In this document: piece after piece, positions 1 to 6,197 of the stretch | Numbering within the stretch: the stretch's first letter is position 1 | Layout of the letters: every line of letters begins with the position of its first letter | NCBI GenBank assembly: GCA_021828525.1 | Contig: JAJZGM010000051.1 | Location: 1-7,920 of the forward strand | Source of the DNA: Nitrospirota bacterium | Lineage (GTDB): Bacteria > Nitrospirota > Leptospirillia > Leptospirillales > Leptospirillaceae | Reading direction: 5' to 3' | DNA: 7,920 nucleotides | Notes under the pieces: model-generated | Database searches by the model: none | The model's input: only the letters and a program-made list of their open reading frames with translations | Told to the model about the DNA's origin: nothing | Program-made: the position numbers and the translations under genes

Positions 1-1419
1 CTCGATCTCGGTCATTACGAGCGCTTCACTTCCCTGACCATGGGAAAGGAAAACAACCACACAACCGGACGGATCTACTACGATGTCATTACCCGCGAAC
101 GGCGGGGAGACTTTCTCGGAGGAACGGTCCAGGTTGTTCCGCACATCACCAATGAGATCAAGCGGGTCATTCTCGAGCGAGGGAAAAATGCCGATATCCT
201 TCTTGTCGAGATCGGGGGCACGGTGGGAGACATCGAGTCCCTCCCCTTCCTGGAAACGATTCGCCAGTTTCCACGGGAAGTCGGAAAACACAATGTGGCC
301 TTCGTCCACCTGACCCTTGTCCCCTATGTGAGGGCCTCCTCCGAACTCAAGACCAAACCCTCCCAGCATTCCGTCCACAAGCTTCGGGAGATAGGTATCA
401 GTCCAAACATCATCCTCTGCCGAGCTGAAGAAGAAATCCCCGAGGAAGTCAAGAACAAGATCGCCCTTTTCTGCGATGTTGATTCCGAGGCGGTGATTTC
501 GGCCCCGGACGTCCCCACGATCTATCAGATTCCCCTCGAGTTCTATCGCCAGAAACTTGATCGTTACCTCCTAAGGCATCTCCGCATGCGGATTCCCCCG
601 GCCCGGATTGCCCCCTGGAGGGCGATGGTGCACAGGATCCAGCGCGCCAGAAAGAGTGTCACCATCGGCATTGTCGGAAAATACCTGAACCTCAAGGACT
701 CCTACAAAAGCCTGATCGAAGCCTTGAATCATGCGGGAGTTCAGCATGGCATCCGCGTCTCTCTCGAATGGCTCGACGCCGAAGAAATCGAGGCCGCTTC
801 CGATCCTTCCGCCCACTTTGACGCCCTCGGGGGAATCCTGGTTCCCGGCGGTTTTGGCTCGAGGGGCATTGACGGAAAAATTCGGGCCATCACCCATGCC
901 CGGGAACACGGGGTTCCCTTCCTCGGCATCTGTCTTGGGATGCAACTTGCCGTCATCGAATTTGCCCGGAAGAAGCTGGGTCTGACCGAGGCCACCAGCC
1001 GGGAGTTCACCCCCCATCCCGTCGACCCGGTCATCGATCTTCTCCCGGAACAAAGAGCCAATCCCGACATGGGAGGAACCATGAGGCTCGGACTCTACGA
1101 CGTGGACCTTCTCCCCGGAACAAGGGTCTCTGAACTGTACGGAACACTTAAAATCCGGGAACGACACCGCCACCGTTTCGAAGTCAACCCGGACTATATC
1201 GGCCGTATCAAAAAGGAAGGCCTCGATGTTTCGGGCACATTCGGAGAGAGAAAGCTGGTGGAGGTCGTCGAAATTTCCTCGCATCCGTTTTATGTGGCCT
1301 CCCAGTTTCATCCGGAATTCCGTTCGAGGCCCCTCTCCCCCCATCCGCTCTTTTCCGGGTTTGTCCAGGCTTCCCTGCGCCACGCCGAAGGGAAGCGACC
1401 GGCACCGGAGACCACATGA
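1..1419 (+). CDS. pyrG: CTP synthase (glutamine-hydrolysing), 5'-truncated by the window edge
   Basis: Makes CTP from UTP, ATP and glutamine in the cytoplasm. The reading frame is open from base 1, giving 472 visible residues. The first codons read LDLGHYERF, which aligns with E. coli PyrG from about residue 71, so roughly 70 N-terminal residues (including the P-loop) lie outside and the full protein would be about 542 aa, normal for the family. Seen in the synthetase half: the Mg-binding motif VEIGGTVGDIES (Glu at 208-210) and the UTP-site motif KTKPSQHSV. Seen in the glutaminase half: GICLGMQ with the nucleophile Cys at 931-933, and FHPEFRSRP with catalytic His at 1309-1311 and Glu at 1315-1317. 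No disruption is visible. The TGA stop overlaps the kdsA ATG by 4 bp. Neighbouring genes use CTP-dependent pathways (CMP-Kdo, CDP-diacylglycerol), which fits co-transcription. The ATG at 40 is internal and not the start. Confidence 0.98.
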   Translation, partial: LDLGHYERFTSLTMGKENNHTTGRIYYDVITRERRGDFLGGTVQVVPHITNEIKRVILERGKNADILLVEIGGTVGDIESLPFLETIRQFPREVGKHNVAFVHLTLVPYVRASSELKTKPSQHSVHKLREIGISPNIILCRAEEEIPEEVKNKIALFCDVDSEAVISAPDVPTIYQIPLEFYRQKLDRYLLRHLRMRIPPARIAPWRAMVHRIQRARKSVTIGIVGKYLNLKDSYKSLIEALNHAGVQHGIRVSLEWLDAEEIEAASDPSAHFDALGGILVPGGFGSRGIDGKIRAITHAREHGVPFLGICLGMQLAVIEFARKKLGLTEATSREFTPHPVDPVIDLLPEQRANPDMGGTMRLGLYDVDLLPGTRVSELYGTLKIRERHRHRFEVNPDYIGRIKKEGLDVSGTFGERKLVEVVEISSHPFYVASQFHPEFRSRPLSPHPLFSGFVQASLRHAEGKRPAPETT

Positions 1420-2312
1420 GCGCGGGACGCAGGACGGGACCTGTCCCGATCGGTGACCCGGCTTATCCCTTCTTCCGCATCGGGGAGGGACATCCTCCAG
1501 CCTTCATTCTGGGTCCCTGCGTCATAGAATCCCGCTCTCACGCCCTTGAGGTCGCACACAGGATCTCAGAGATCCGGGACCAGCTCTCCCTTTCTGTGGT
1601 CTTCAAGGCCTCTTACGACAAGGCCAACCGCACCTCCCGACAGAGCTTCAGGGGAATCGGACGAACCGAGGGACTGGCCATTCTCGAAGAGATCCGCCGA
1701 CGCTACGAACTCCCGGTTTTATCCGACATCCATGAATCTGTGGAGGTCCCGGATGCCGAACAGGTCCTCGACATTTTGCAGATCCCAGCCTTCCTTTGCC
1801 GTCAGACCGATCTTCTCGAAGCGGCGGGCCGGACCGGCAAGCCCGTCCACCTGAAAAAAGGACAGTTTCTGGCACCGGAGGACATGGGGCCGGCGGCGGC
1901 AAAAATTGCCGGTACGGGAAATGAACGGATCCTTCTTTGCGAACGCGGATCCACCTTCGGATATCACAATCTGGTGGTGGATTTCCGCGCCCTGGCCATC
2001 ATGGCCCGCTTCGGATACCCCGTGATTTTTGACGGGACACATTCCGTGCAGAGTCCCGGGGGTGGGGGGGACCGCTCCGGAGGTGACCGGATTTTCGTGC
2101 CATTGCTTGCCCGGGCTGCCATGGCTGCCGGATGTGATGGCCTCTTCCTTGAAACACATCCGGACCCCGATCATGCCCCAAGCGATGGTCCGAACATGAT
2201 TCCCCTCTCTTCCCTTCCGGATCTCCTGACCGAGGTGTTGTCCATTCATCGGCTGAGAACGGGCCTTTCGGGCGACCCTGCCTTCTCCCCAAAGACAGGG
2301 GACCCTTCGTGA
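1416..2312 (+). CDS. kdsA: 3-deoxy-8-phosphooctulonate synthase (Kdo-8-P synthase), metal-dependent type
   Basis: Condenses phosphoenolpyruvate with D-arabinose 5-phosphate to Kdo-8-phosphate, the committed step of Kdo synthesis for lipopolysaccharide. The 298-aa protein is a TIM-barrel DAHP/Kdo8P synthase. Visible motifs are GPCVIES (residues 33-39), VFKASYDKANR (62-72), FLCRQTDLLEA (126-136), KKGQF (147-151), CERG (175-178), DGTHSVQ (206-212) and ETHPDPDHAPSDGPN (246-260). Cys35, His209, Glu246 and Asp257 match the four metal ligands of the Aquifex-type enzyme, whereas the E. coli metal-independent form has Asn in place of the Cys. The protein is slightly longer than E. coli KdsA (284 aa), mainly through about 28 residues ahead of the barrel. 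The ATG at 1416 is chosen because it overlaps the pyrG stop as ATGA and has GGAG at 1407-1410. It ends in a GTGA overlap with kdsD. Confidence 0.97.
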   Translation: MSAGRRTGPVPIGDPAYPFFRIGEGHPPAFILGPCVIESRSHALEVAHRISEIRDQLSLSVVFKASYDKANRTSRQSFRGIGRTEGLAILEEIRRRYELPVLSDIHESVEVPDAEQVLDILQIPAFLCRQTDLLEAAGRTGKPVHLKKGQFLAPEDMGPAAAKIAGTGNERILLCERGSTFGYHNLVVDFRALAIMARFGYPVIFDGTHSVQSPGGGGDRSGGDRIFVPLLARAAMAAGCDGLFLETHPDPDHAPSDGPNMIPLSSLPDLLTEVLSIHRLRTGLSGDPAFSPKTGDPS

Positions 2313-3313
2313 CCGACCCGCCATCCGGAAAGGATCTCCTGCGAATTGAACGTGGTCGGGAAATTCTTGAGGAGGAAGCCCGTGCCGTCAGTTCCCTCTG
2401 TCAGGGACTCGGACAGGAATTCGCCGGGGCCGTGGAGGCAATCCTTGCCAACCCCGGCAAATTGGCTGTCACCGGGATCGGGAAATCAGGCCACATTGCC
2501 CGAAAGGTGTCCGCCACCTTTTCCTCCACCGGAACTCCGGCATTTTTTCTTCATCCGGGAGAAGCTCTCCACGGAGATCTCGGCATGCTTGAATCGCGGG
2601 ATATTCTTCTGTCATTCTCAAAATCCGGTGAAACGGAAGAGATCCGGGCCCTGCTGCCTCTTCTCGAGAGAATGGAGATTCCGATGATCGCCATTCTTGG
2701 GGAGACTGATTCCACCCTGGCCCGAAAGGCCACCTGGGTCCTTTCCGCCAATGTCGGGAAGGAGGCCGGGCCACTCGGCATCGCTCCCACATCAAGCACG
2801 ACGGCCATGCTCGCCATGGGGGATGCCCTGGCCATGGTCGTCCTGGCCGAACGGGATTTCGGGGTCCGGGAATTCGCCTCGCTCCACCCGGGAGGGGCCC
2901 TGGGCCGACGCTACTTTCTTAAGATCAATGCCCTCATGCACACCGATGATCGTCTTCCCACAGTTTTTCCTGAGACTCCATTGCGGGATGTCATCGTGGA
3001 AATGACGGCCAAAAAACTGGGCATGACGACGGTCACCGACCCATCGGGACGGCTCCAGGGCGTCCTGACGGACGGGGATCTCCGGAGAACCCTTGAATCG
3101 TCCCGGATGAATGGCTCCCCGATCCTTGACCTTCCGGCCGAAGCCATCATGTCCAGGCACCCTGCGACGCTTCCTCCGGATACACTGGCCTCGGAGGCAT
3201 TGAACCTCATGGAATCCCGCCAGATTACCAGCGTGGTCGTGACCGGGAATGACCGGATCGTCCTGGGAGTCATCCATCTCCACGATCTGTTGAGGGCGGG
3301 AGTCCCCTTATGA
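2309..3313 (+). CDS. kdsD: D-arabinose-5-phosphate isomerase (KpsF/GutQ family)
   Basis: Interconverts D-ribulose 5-phosphate and D-arabinose 5-phosphate, supplying the substrate of KdsA. The 334-aa protein has the usual layout: a SIS sugar-isomerase domain at about residues 40-190, then two CBS domains at about 205-265 and 275-334. Motifs seen are VTGIGKSGHIARK (54-66), LHPGEALHGDLGM (81-93), SFSKSGETEEI (102-112) and SLHPGGALGR (191-200). Lys59, His88, Glu111 and His193 fall at the positions known as active-site residues in E. coli KdsD. The start is GTG at 2309, overlapping the kdsA stop as GTGA, with AGGGGA at 2297-2302 as ribosome binding site. Family members GutQ and KpsF do the same chemistry for other pathways; the position between kdsA and kdsC argues for the housekeeping LPS isomerase. 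It ends in an ATGA overlap with kdsC. Confidence 0.96.
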   Translation: MTDPPSGKDLLRIERGREILEEEARAVSSLCQGLGQEFAGAVEAILANPGKLAVTGIGKSGHIARKVSATFSSTGTPAFFLHPGEALHGDLGMLESRDILLSFSKSGETEEIRALLPLLERMEIPMIAILGETDSTLARKATWVLSANVGKEAGPLGIAPTSSTTAMLAMGDALAMVVLAERDFGVREFASLHPGGALGRRYFLKINALMHTDDRLPTVFPETPLRDVIVEMTAKKLGMTTVTDPSGRLQGVLTDGDLRRTLESSRMNGSPILDLPAEAIMSRHPATLPPDTLASEALNLMESRQITSVVVTGNDRIVLGVIHLHDLLRAGVPL

Positions 3314-3846
3314 TCCGAATTCCCCTTCCGGTTCTTCGAAGGCTTCCTTCCATTCGCGGCCTAGTCCTCGACGTTGACGGAGTTCTGACTGACGGGCGGC
3401 TTTCCTTCGGCCCGACAGAGGAGATGAAGTCCTTTCATGTCCGTGATGGCCACGGGGTGGCCCTTCTCCTGAGGTCCGGATTCCCTGTCGGGATCATTTC
3501 CGGAAGATCGGGAGCGGCCACGGAAAGACGACTGGCGGACCTTGGAATCCGGGATTTTTTTCTGGGCATCCGGGACAAATCCCAAGCCTTCGACACCTTG
3601 CTGTCCCGGTGGAAGCTCGAACCGGATCAGGTTGCCGCCATGGGGGATGATGTCACGGACCTCGTCCTCCTCCGACGGGCGGGACTTTTCATCGCCGTCT
3701 CCGATTCCCACCCTTCCGTTTTGAAAAGGGCGGACTGGGTCACCTCCGCTCCGGGGGGGCAGGGTGCTGTCCGTCAAGTCTCCGACGCTCTGCTCTTTGT
3801 CCGAAATCGCAAATGCAGGGACAAAGGGGAGGACCATCTGTGCTGA
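3310..3846 (+). CDS. kdsC: 3-deoxy-D-manno-octulosonate 8-phosphate phosphatase
   Basis: Hydrolyses Kdo-8-phosphate to free Kdo and phosphate, the step before activation by KdsB. The 178-aa protein is a C0-type (capless) HAD phosphatase of typical length for KdsC. HAD motif I is LVLDVDGVLTDG with nucleophile Asp21 and acid/base Asp23. Motif II is IISGRSG (62-68, Ser64). The motif III lysine is Lys90 in RDKSQAFDTLL, and motif IV is MGDDVTDL (111-118). The ATG at 3310 overlaps the kdsD stop (ATGA) and has GGGAG at 3298-3302. The 3' end overlaps pgsA by 7 bp if pgsA starts at the GTG preferred here. A run of seven T (3555-3561) and one of seven G (3753-3759) lie inside the frame without breaking it. 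In many proteobacteria lptC/lptA follow kdsC; here pgsA does. Confidence 0.96.
   Translation: MIRIPLPVLRRLPSIRGLVLDVDGVLTDGRLSFGPTEEMKSFHVRDGHGVALLLRSGFPVGIISGRSGAATERRLADLGIRDFFLGIRDKSQAFDTLLSRWKLEPDQVAAMGDDVTDLVLLRRAGLFIAVSDSHPSVLKRADWVTSAPGGQGAVRQVSDALLFVRNRKCRDKGEDHLC
3825..3832 (+). promoter_or_regulatory. Ribosome binding site deciding the pgsA start
   Basis: The purine run AGGGGAGG sits 7 bases before the GTG at 3840 and inside the 3' end of kdsC. It lies downstream of the in-frame ATG at 3813, so it cannot serve that ATG. It supports GTG 3840 as the real start of pgsA, which also begins the protein at the conserved N-terminus of the family. Confidence 0.7.
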
Positions 3847-4412
3847 ACCTGGCCAACTCTCTGACCCTTGGCCGTCTTCTGCTCATTCCGGCCGTCATCA
3901 TGGCCGACCACTCCCCGAAGACCGGACCCAGCCACATGGCGGCCTTTCTTTTTATTCTGGCTTCCCTCACCGACATTCTTGACGGTTTCGTCGCACGCCG
4001 ATACAACATGGTGACATCCATGGGTAAACTTCTCGACCCGGTGGCCGACAAGATCCTTGTGAGTTCCGTACTCTTTCTTCTCGTGGCACACGGGTTGCTC
4101 CCGGCCATTCTGGCCATCATCGTTGTTGCACGGGAGTTCGCAGTCTCCGGACTCCGTTCGGTCGCCGCCTCGCGGGGCATCATCATCCCGGCCGAAAAAA
4201 CCGGAAAAGCCAAAATGGTTGTCCAGACTCTCTCTATTGCCCTCCTTCTTGACAACAATCGCCACCTGGCCATTCCCGGATCAAACTTTCTCCTGAACTT
4301 TCACTGGATCGGACTCCTGACCTTCTGGATTGCCATCATTCTGACGATTGTCTCCGGCATCCAGTATCTTTTGTGGTATCTGTGGATCACAAGCCAGGAT
4401 GGTCCCGCATGA
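3840..4412 (+). CDS. pgsA: CDP-diacylglycerol--glycerol-3-phosphate 3-phosphatidyltransferase
   Basis: Transfers the phosphatidyl group from CDP-diacylglycerol to glycerol 3-phosphate, giving phosphatidylglycerophosphate, precursor of phosphatidylglycerol and cardiolipin, in the inner membrane. From GTG 3840 the product is 190 aa, a normal PgsA length, and starts with the typical LNLANSLTLGR segment. The complete CDP-alcohol phosphotransferase signature D-x2-DG-x2-AR-x8-G-x3-D-x3-D is present at residues 45-70 (Asp45, Asp48, Asp66, Asp70). The stretch GKLLDPVADKILV and the later REFAVSGLR (98-106) favour PgsA over phosphatidylserine synthase or other family members. Several hydrophobic segments are visible, at about 13-22, 34-45, 73-97 and 155-185. 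A longer form from ATG 3813 (199 aa) would add nine polar residues and lacks a good ribosome binding site. It ends in an ATGA overlap with plsY. No lipid substrate can be proven from sequence alone. Confidence 0.93.
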   Translation: MLNLANSLTLGRLLLIPAVIMADHSPKTGPSHMAAFLFILASLTDILDGFVARRYNMVTSMGKLLDPVADKILVSSVLFLLVAHGLLPAILAIIVVAREFAVSGLRSVAASRGIIIPAEKTGKAKMVVQTLSIALLLDNNRHLAIPGSNFLLNFHWIGLLTFWIAIILTIVSGIQYLLWYLWITSQDGPA

Positions 4413-5026
4413 TCTCGCATACAATCCTTGTCATTCTTTCATACCTGCTCGGATCCATTCCGACAGGCCTTCTTCTTGCCCGGGTCAAGGGGATCGACAT
4501 CCGCAAGACGGGAAGCGGGAACATAGGATTCAGCAATGTCATGCGTGTGGTCGGGAAGGACCGACAGGGAAAGATCCTGGGTCTTCTGACCTTGCTGGGA
4601 GATATGGGAAAAGGAGCCGTGGCGGTCCGGCTGGGACTTATTTACGGGAATTCCTTCGATCCCTTTCTTGCGGGACTCTTCGTTTTTCTTGGCCATCTCT
4701 TTTCATTCTGGCTTCGGGGACGAGGCGGCAAAGGGGTTGCAACCGGCCTCGGTGTGGCTCTGGGTCTCGATCCTCTCTTTGGTCTTTTGATCTGCCTCCC
4801 CTGGCTCATTCTCTATCTGGCGACAAGAACCGCCTCCATTGCCTCTCTTGGAAGTTTTGCCCTCATGCCTCTCCTTTCCCTGTTTTGGGCAAGGAATCAC
4901 TCAATCGTCCCCCATTCCCTGCCCCAGGGTTCCACCCTTCTTTTCCTCATTATGGCCATTCTTGTCTTCATCCGGCATCGCGACAACATAGCGAGACTCC
5001 TTTCAAACAATGAAAACAGATTATAG
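4409..5026 (+). CDS. plsY: Acyl-phosphate:glycerol-3-phosphate acyltransferase
   Basis: Inner-membrane enzyme that acylates glycerol 3-phosphate from acyl-phosphate to give lysophosphatidic acid, the first membrane step of phospholipid synthesis (partner PlsX is not in the window). The 205-aa protein is very hydrophobic. It shows the three conserved PlsY motifs: GSGNIGFSNVMRVVGK (residues 35-50), GHLFSFWLRGRGGKGVATG (95-113) and HRDNIARLL near the C-terminus (190-198), plus GDMGKG (64-69). The ATG at 4409 is preferred because it overlaps the pgsA stop as ATGA, like the other junctions upstream, and places the first membrane segment (SYLLGSIPTG) at the N-terminus as in the family. A GTG at 4373 in the same frame would add 12 polar residues. 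The TAG stop is the last of this gene block; the sequence becomes AT-rich immediately after. Confidence 0.95.
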   Translation: MISHTILVILSYLLGSIPTGLLLARVKGIDIRKTGSGNIGFSNVMRVVGKDRQGKILGLLTLLGDMGKGAVAVRLGLIYGNSFDPFLAGLFVFLGHLFSFWLRGRGGKGVATGLGVALGLDPLFGLLICLPWLILYLATRTASIASLGSFALMPLLSLFWARNHSIVPHSLPQGSTLLFLIMAILVFIRHRDNIARLLSNNENRL

Positions 5027-5092
5027 GGTTTACAATAAATAATTCTAATAAAAAAATAAGAACACTTTAGTCATAATATTTTAAACAGAACC
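5027..5092. other. AT-rich non-coding tract after plsY
   Basis: Directly after the plsY stop the composition changes from GC-rich coding DNA to a tract dominated by A and T (runs such as AATAAATAATTC and TAAAAAAATAAG). I see no convincing hairpin followed by a T-run here, so no intrinsic terminator for the upstream operon can be assigned. The tract lies upstream of the promoter at 5130-5157. It could act as a flexible, UP-element-like or protein-binding region, or simply be relaxed intergenic DNA. No ORF of note is present. Confidence 0.6.
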
Positions 5093-5108
5093 GTGATATT
5101 CATCACAC
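5091..5108. promoter_or_regulatory. CRP/FNR-family-like operator upstream of the peptidase promoter
   Basis: The palindrome GTGATATTCATCAC at 5093-5106 is a perfect GTGAT-N4-ATCAC. This contains the GTGA-N6-TCAC core recognised by CRP-type regulators; the outer T of TGTGA is C here and the outer A of TCACA is kept. Its centre (between 5099 and 5100) lies about 64 bp before the predicted transcription start, close to the usual class I activator position near -61. The match is seen directly; binding by a CRP-family protein is inferred. Confidence 0.45.
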
Positions 5109-5112
5109 GATA

Positions 5113-5128
5113 CACCACTCTAATGGTG
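5113..5128. repeat. 16-bp imperfect dyad abutting the -35 box
   Basis: CACCACTCTAATGGTG is an inverted repeat with 7-base arms (six of seven pairs match) around a 2-base centre. It ends 2 bases before the predicted -35 hexamer, a position suited to a repressor or activator operator. It is short enough that chance is a real alternative. Confidence 0.3.
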
Positions 5129-5129
5129 C

Positions 5130-5157
5130 TTGACATTTCTCTGATTTCAGCCATAAT
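5130..5157 (+). promoter_or_regulatory. Sigma-70-type promoter for the M23 peptidase gene
   Basis: A perfect -35 hexamer TTGACA (5130-5135) is followed by a 16-bp spacer and CATAAT (5152-5157), five of six matches to TATAAT. The predicted start of transcription is near 5164, giving a leader of about 84 nt before the ATG at 5248. It is the best promoter match I see in the window and lies in the only large gap before the second gene block. Confidence 0.75.
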
Positions 5158-5206
5158 CTTACCAGAGTGATCCGGGGACCGATCCACGAATCAGATTTGG
5201 CGGACA

Positions 5207-5229
5207 TTCGGGAAGGTTTCTCTTCCGAA
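5207..5229 (+). other. Leader hairpin just upstream of the Shine-Dalgarno sequence
   Basis: TTCGGGAAG (5207-5215) can pair with CTTCCGAA (5222-5229) with one bulged G and a 6-base loop. The stem ends 4 bases before the AGGAGG at 5234-5239. It could stabilise the mRNA end or modulate ribosome access. It has no T-run and is not a terminator. Confidence 0.4.
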
Positions 5230-5233
5230 GGGC

Positions 5234-5239
5234 AGGAGG
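5234..5239 (+). promoter_or_regulatory. Consensus ribosome binding site deciding the peptidase start
   Basis: AGGAGG lies 8 bases before the ATG at 5248. This sets the peptidase start at 5248 rather than at the upstream in-frame GTG at 5167, which would sit only about 3 bases from the predicted transcription start. Confidence 0.85.
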
Positions 5240-5247
5240 AAAGCACA

Positions 5248-6183
5248 ATGGACACAAAGTCTCTCTATGGAAAAAAATTTACCGTTCTTGTGGTCCCCTC
5301 TCCGAACGACCGAATCCGCCGATACGAAATTTCAGGTCGATGGATTCGGTGGAGCGGTGCAGCAGGCCTGGTTTTCCTTGCCATTGCAGGGGTCTTTTCC
5401 ATTCTTGCCTTCATTCTTTTCGAAAAGGAAGCCCGAATGATCGCTCTCCAACACCAGAGCCGGCTTCAGAAGGAGGAAATCGTCCGGATCTACCGAAGAC
5501 TGCAGGATATTCACTCCACAATGGTGGATGTGGCCAAACTCGAGCGCAAGGTACGTCTCATCATGAACACGACCGAATCGAACAGCTCGAATGTTGTCCT
5601 GGGTCTGGGGGGTCCGGAACAGTCCGTTGCCCCCTCTGTCCTGATCCAAAAGGGTCGGCGGGGAATGGATGACCTCATGACAGAAATGGACAGGCAAATC
5701 GGGGACATCGAACATGGCGTCCTCAACCAGGAAGAATCACTCGCGGGCCTCGAGCACGTCATCCAGGACAGGCAGACGGAGTGGGCCTTTACCCCCAGCA
5801 TCTGGCCCGCCCACGGTGTCATCACCTCCCGTTTCGGATGGCGGACATCCCCCTTCGGACTCGGTCGAGACTTCCATCCGGGGCTTGACATCGCTGGATC
5901 GATGGGAACGCCCATCATCGCCACCGCCTCCGGTACGATTTCTCTGGCGGGCTGGGACCAGGGCTTCGGTAAAACGGTCGTCATCGACCACACATCCTCT
6001 ATCTCCACCCTTTATGGACATCTTGAAAAGGTGGCCGTTTATGAGGGAGAACATGTGAAACGTGGGGATGTTATCGGCTACCTCGGAAACTCAGGCCTTT
6101 CCACAGGCCCTCACCTTCATTACCAGATCATGGTCAACCGGAGTCCAGTCAATCCCCGACGCTACATTCTGAACAGATTCTGA
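5248..6183 (+). CDS. Membrane-anchored M23-family (LytM-type) peptidoglycan metallopeptidase
   Basis: Predicted zinc endopeptidase acting on peptidoglycan peptide crosslinks in the periplasm. The 311-aa protein has a short cytoplasmic N-terminus containing KKFTVLVVPSP and a basic stretch, one membrane segment at about 36-58, a charged helical, probably coiled-coil linker at about 59-180, and an M23 domain at about 184-305. Zinc ligands and catalytic residues are intact: His210 and Asp214 in HPGLDI, and His289 and His291 in GPHLHYQ. The supporting stretches SRFGWRTSPF, LYGHLEKV and VKRGDVIGYLGNSG are also present. This points to an active enzyme rather than a catalytically dead EnvC/NlpD-like amidase activator. 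It has its own promoter and leader, separate from the operon before it. Substrate bond and partner are not determinable; MepM-like or sporulation-type M23 proteins share this layout. Confidence 0.9.
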   Translation: MDTKSLYGKKFTVLVVPSPNDRIRRYEISGRWIRWSGAAGLVFLAIAGVFSILAFILFEKEARMIALQHQSRLQKEEIVRIYRRLQDIHSTMVDVAKLERKVRLIMNTTESNSSNVVLGLGGPEQSVAPSVLIQKGRRGMDDLMTEMDRQIGDIEHGVLNQEESLAGLEHVIQDRQTEWAFTPSIWPAHGVITSRFGWRTSPFGLGRDFHPGLDIAGSMGTPIIATASGTISLAGWDQGFGKTVVIDHTSSISTLYGHLEKVAVYEGEHVKRGDVIGYLGNSGLSTGPHLHYQIMVNRSPVNPRRYILNRF

Positions 6184-6197
6184 AAGATTCTCCCCCC

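Noticed and set aside
571..1383. Long open frame of 270 codons on the minus strand inside pyrG
   Set aside because: It lies wholly within a strongly conserved pyrG frame, shows no recognisable motif, and is a codon-bias shadow in GC-rich coding DNA.
1719..2324. 201-codon minus-strand frame inside kdsA
   Set aside because: It overlaps conserved kdsA active-site codons throughout, and I see no ribosome binding or domain signal of its own.
3740..4273. 177-codon minus-strand frame over the kdsC/pgsA junction
   Set aside because: It is opposite conserved motifs of both genes and is rich in Arg and Ser as expected for an antisense shadow.
4348..5013. 221-codon open frame on the plus strand overlapping plsY
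   Set aside because: The plsY frame carries all three family motifs; this other frame reads as Cys/Ser/Pro-rich low-sense protein without motifs and begins inside pgsA.
5029..5057. Possible extra promoter (TTTACA followed by A/T-rich sequence) right after plsY
   Set aside because: The -10 region at the correct distance is only a run of A; AT-rich DNA gives such partial matches by chance.
5167..5247. In-frame GTG-initiated N-terminal extension of the M23 peptidase
   Set aside because: It would start about 3 bases from the predicted transcription start, lacks a ribosome binding site, and adds polar residues before a start that has AGGAGG.
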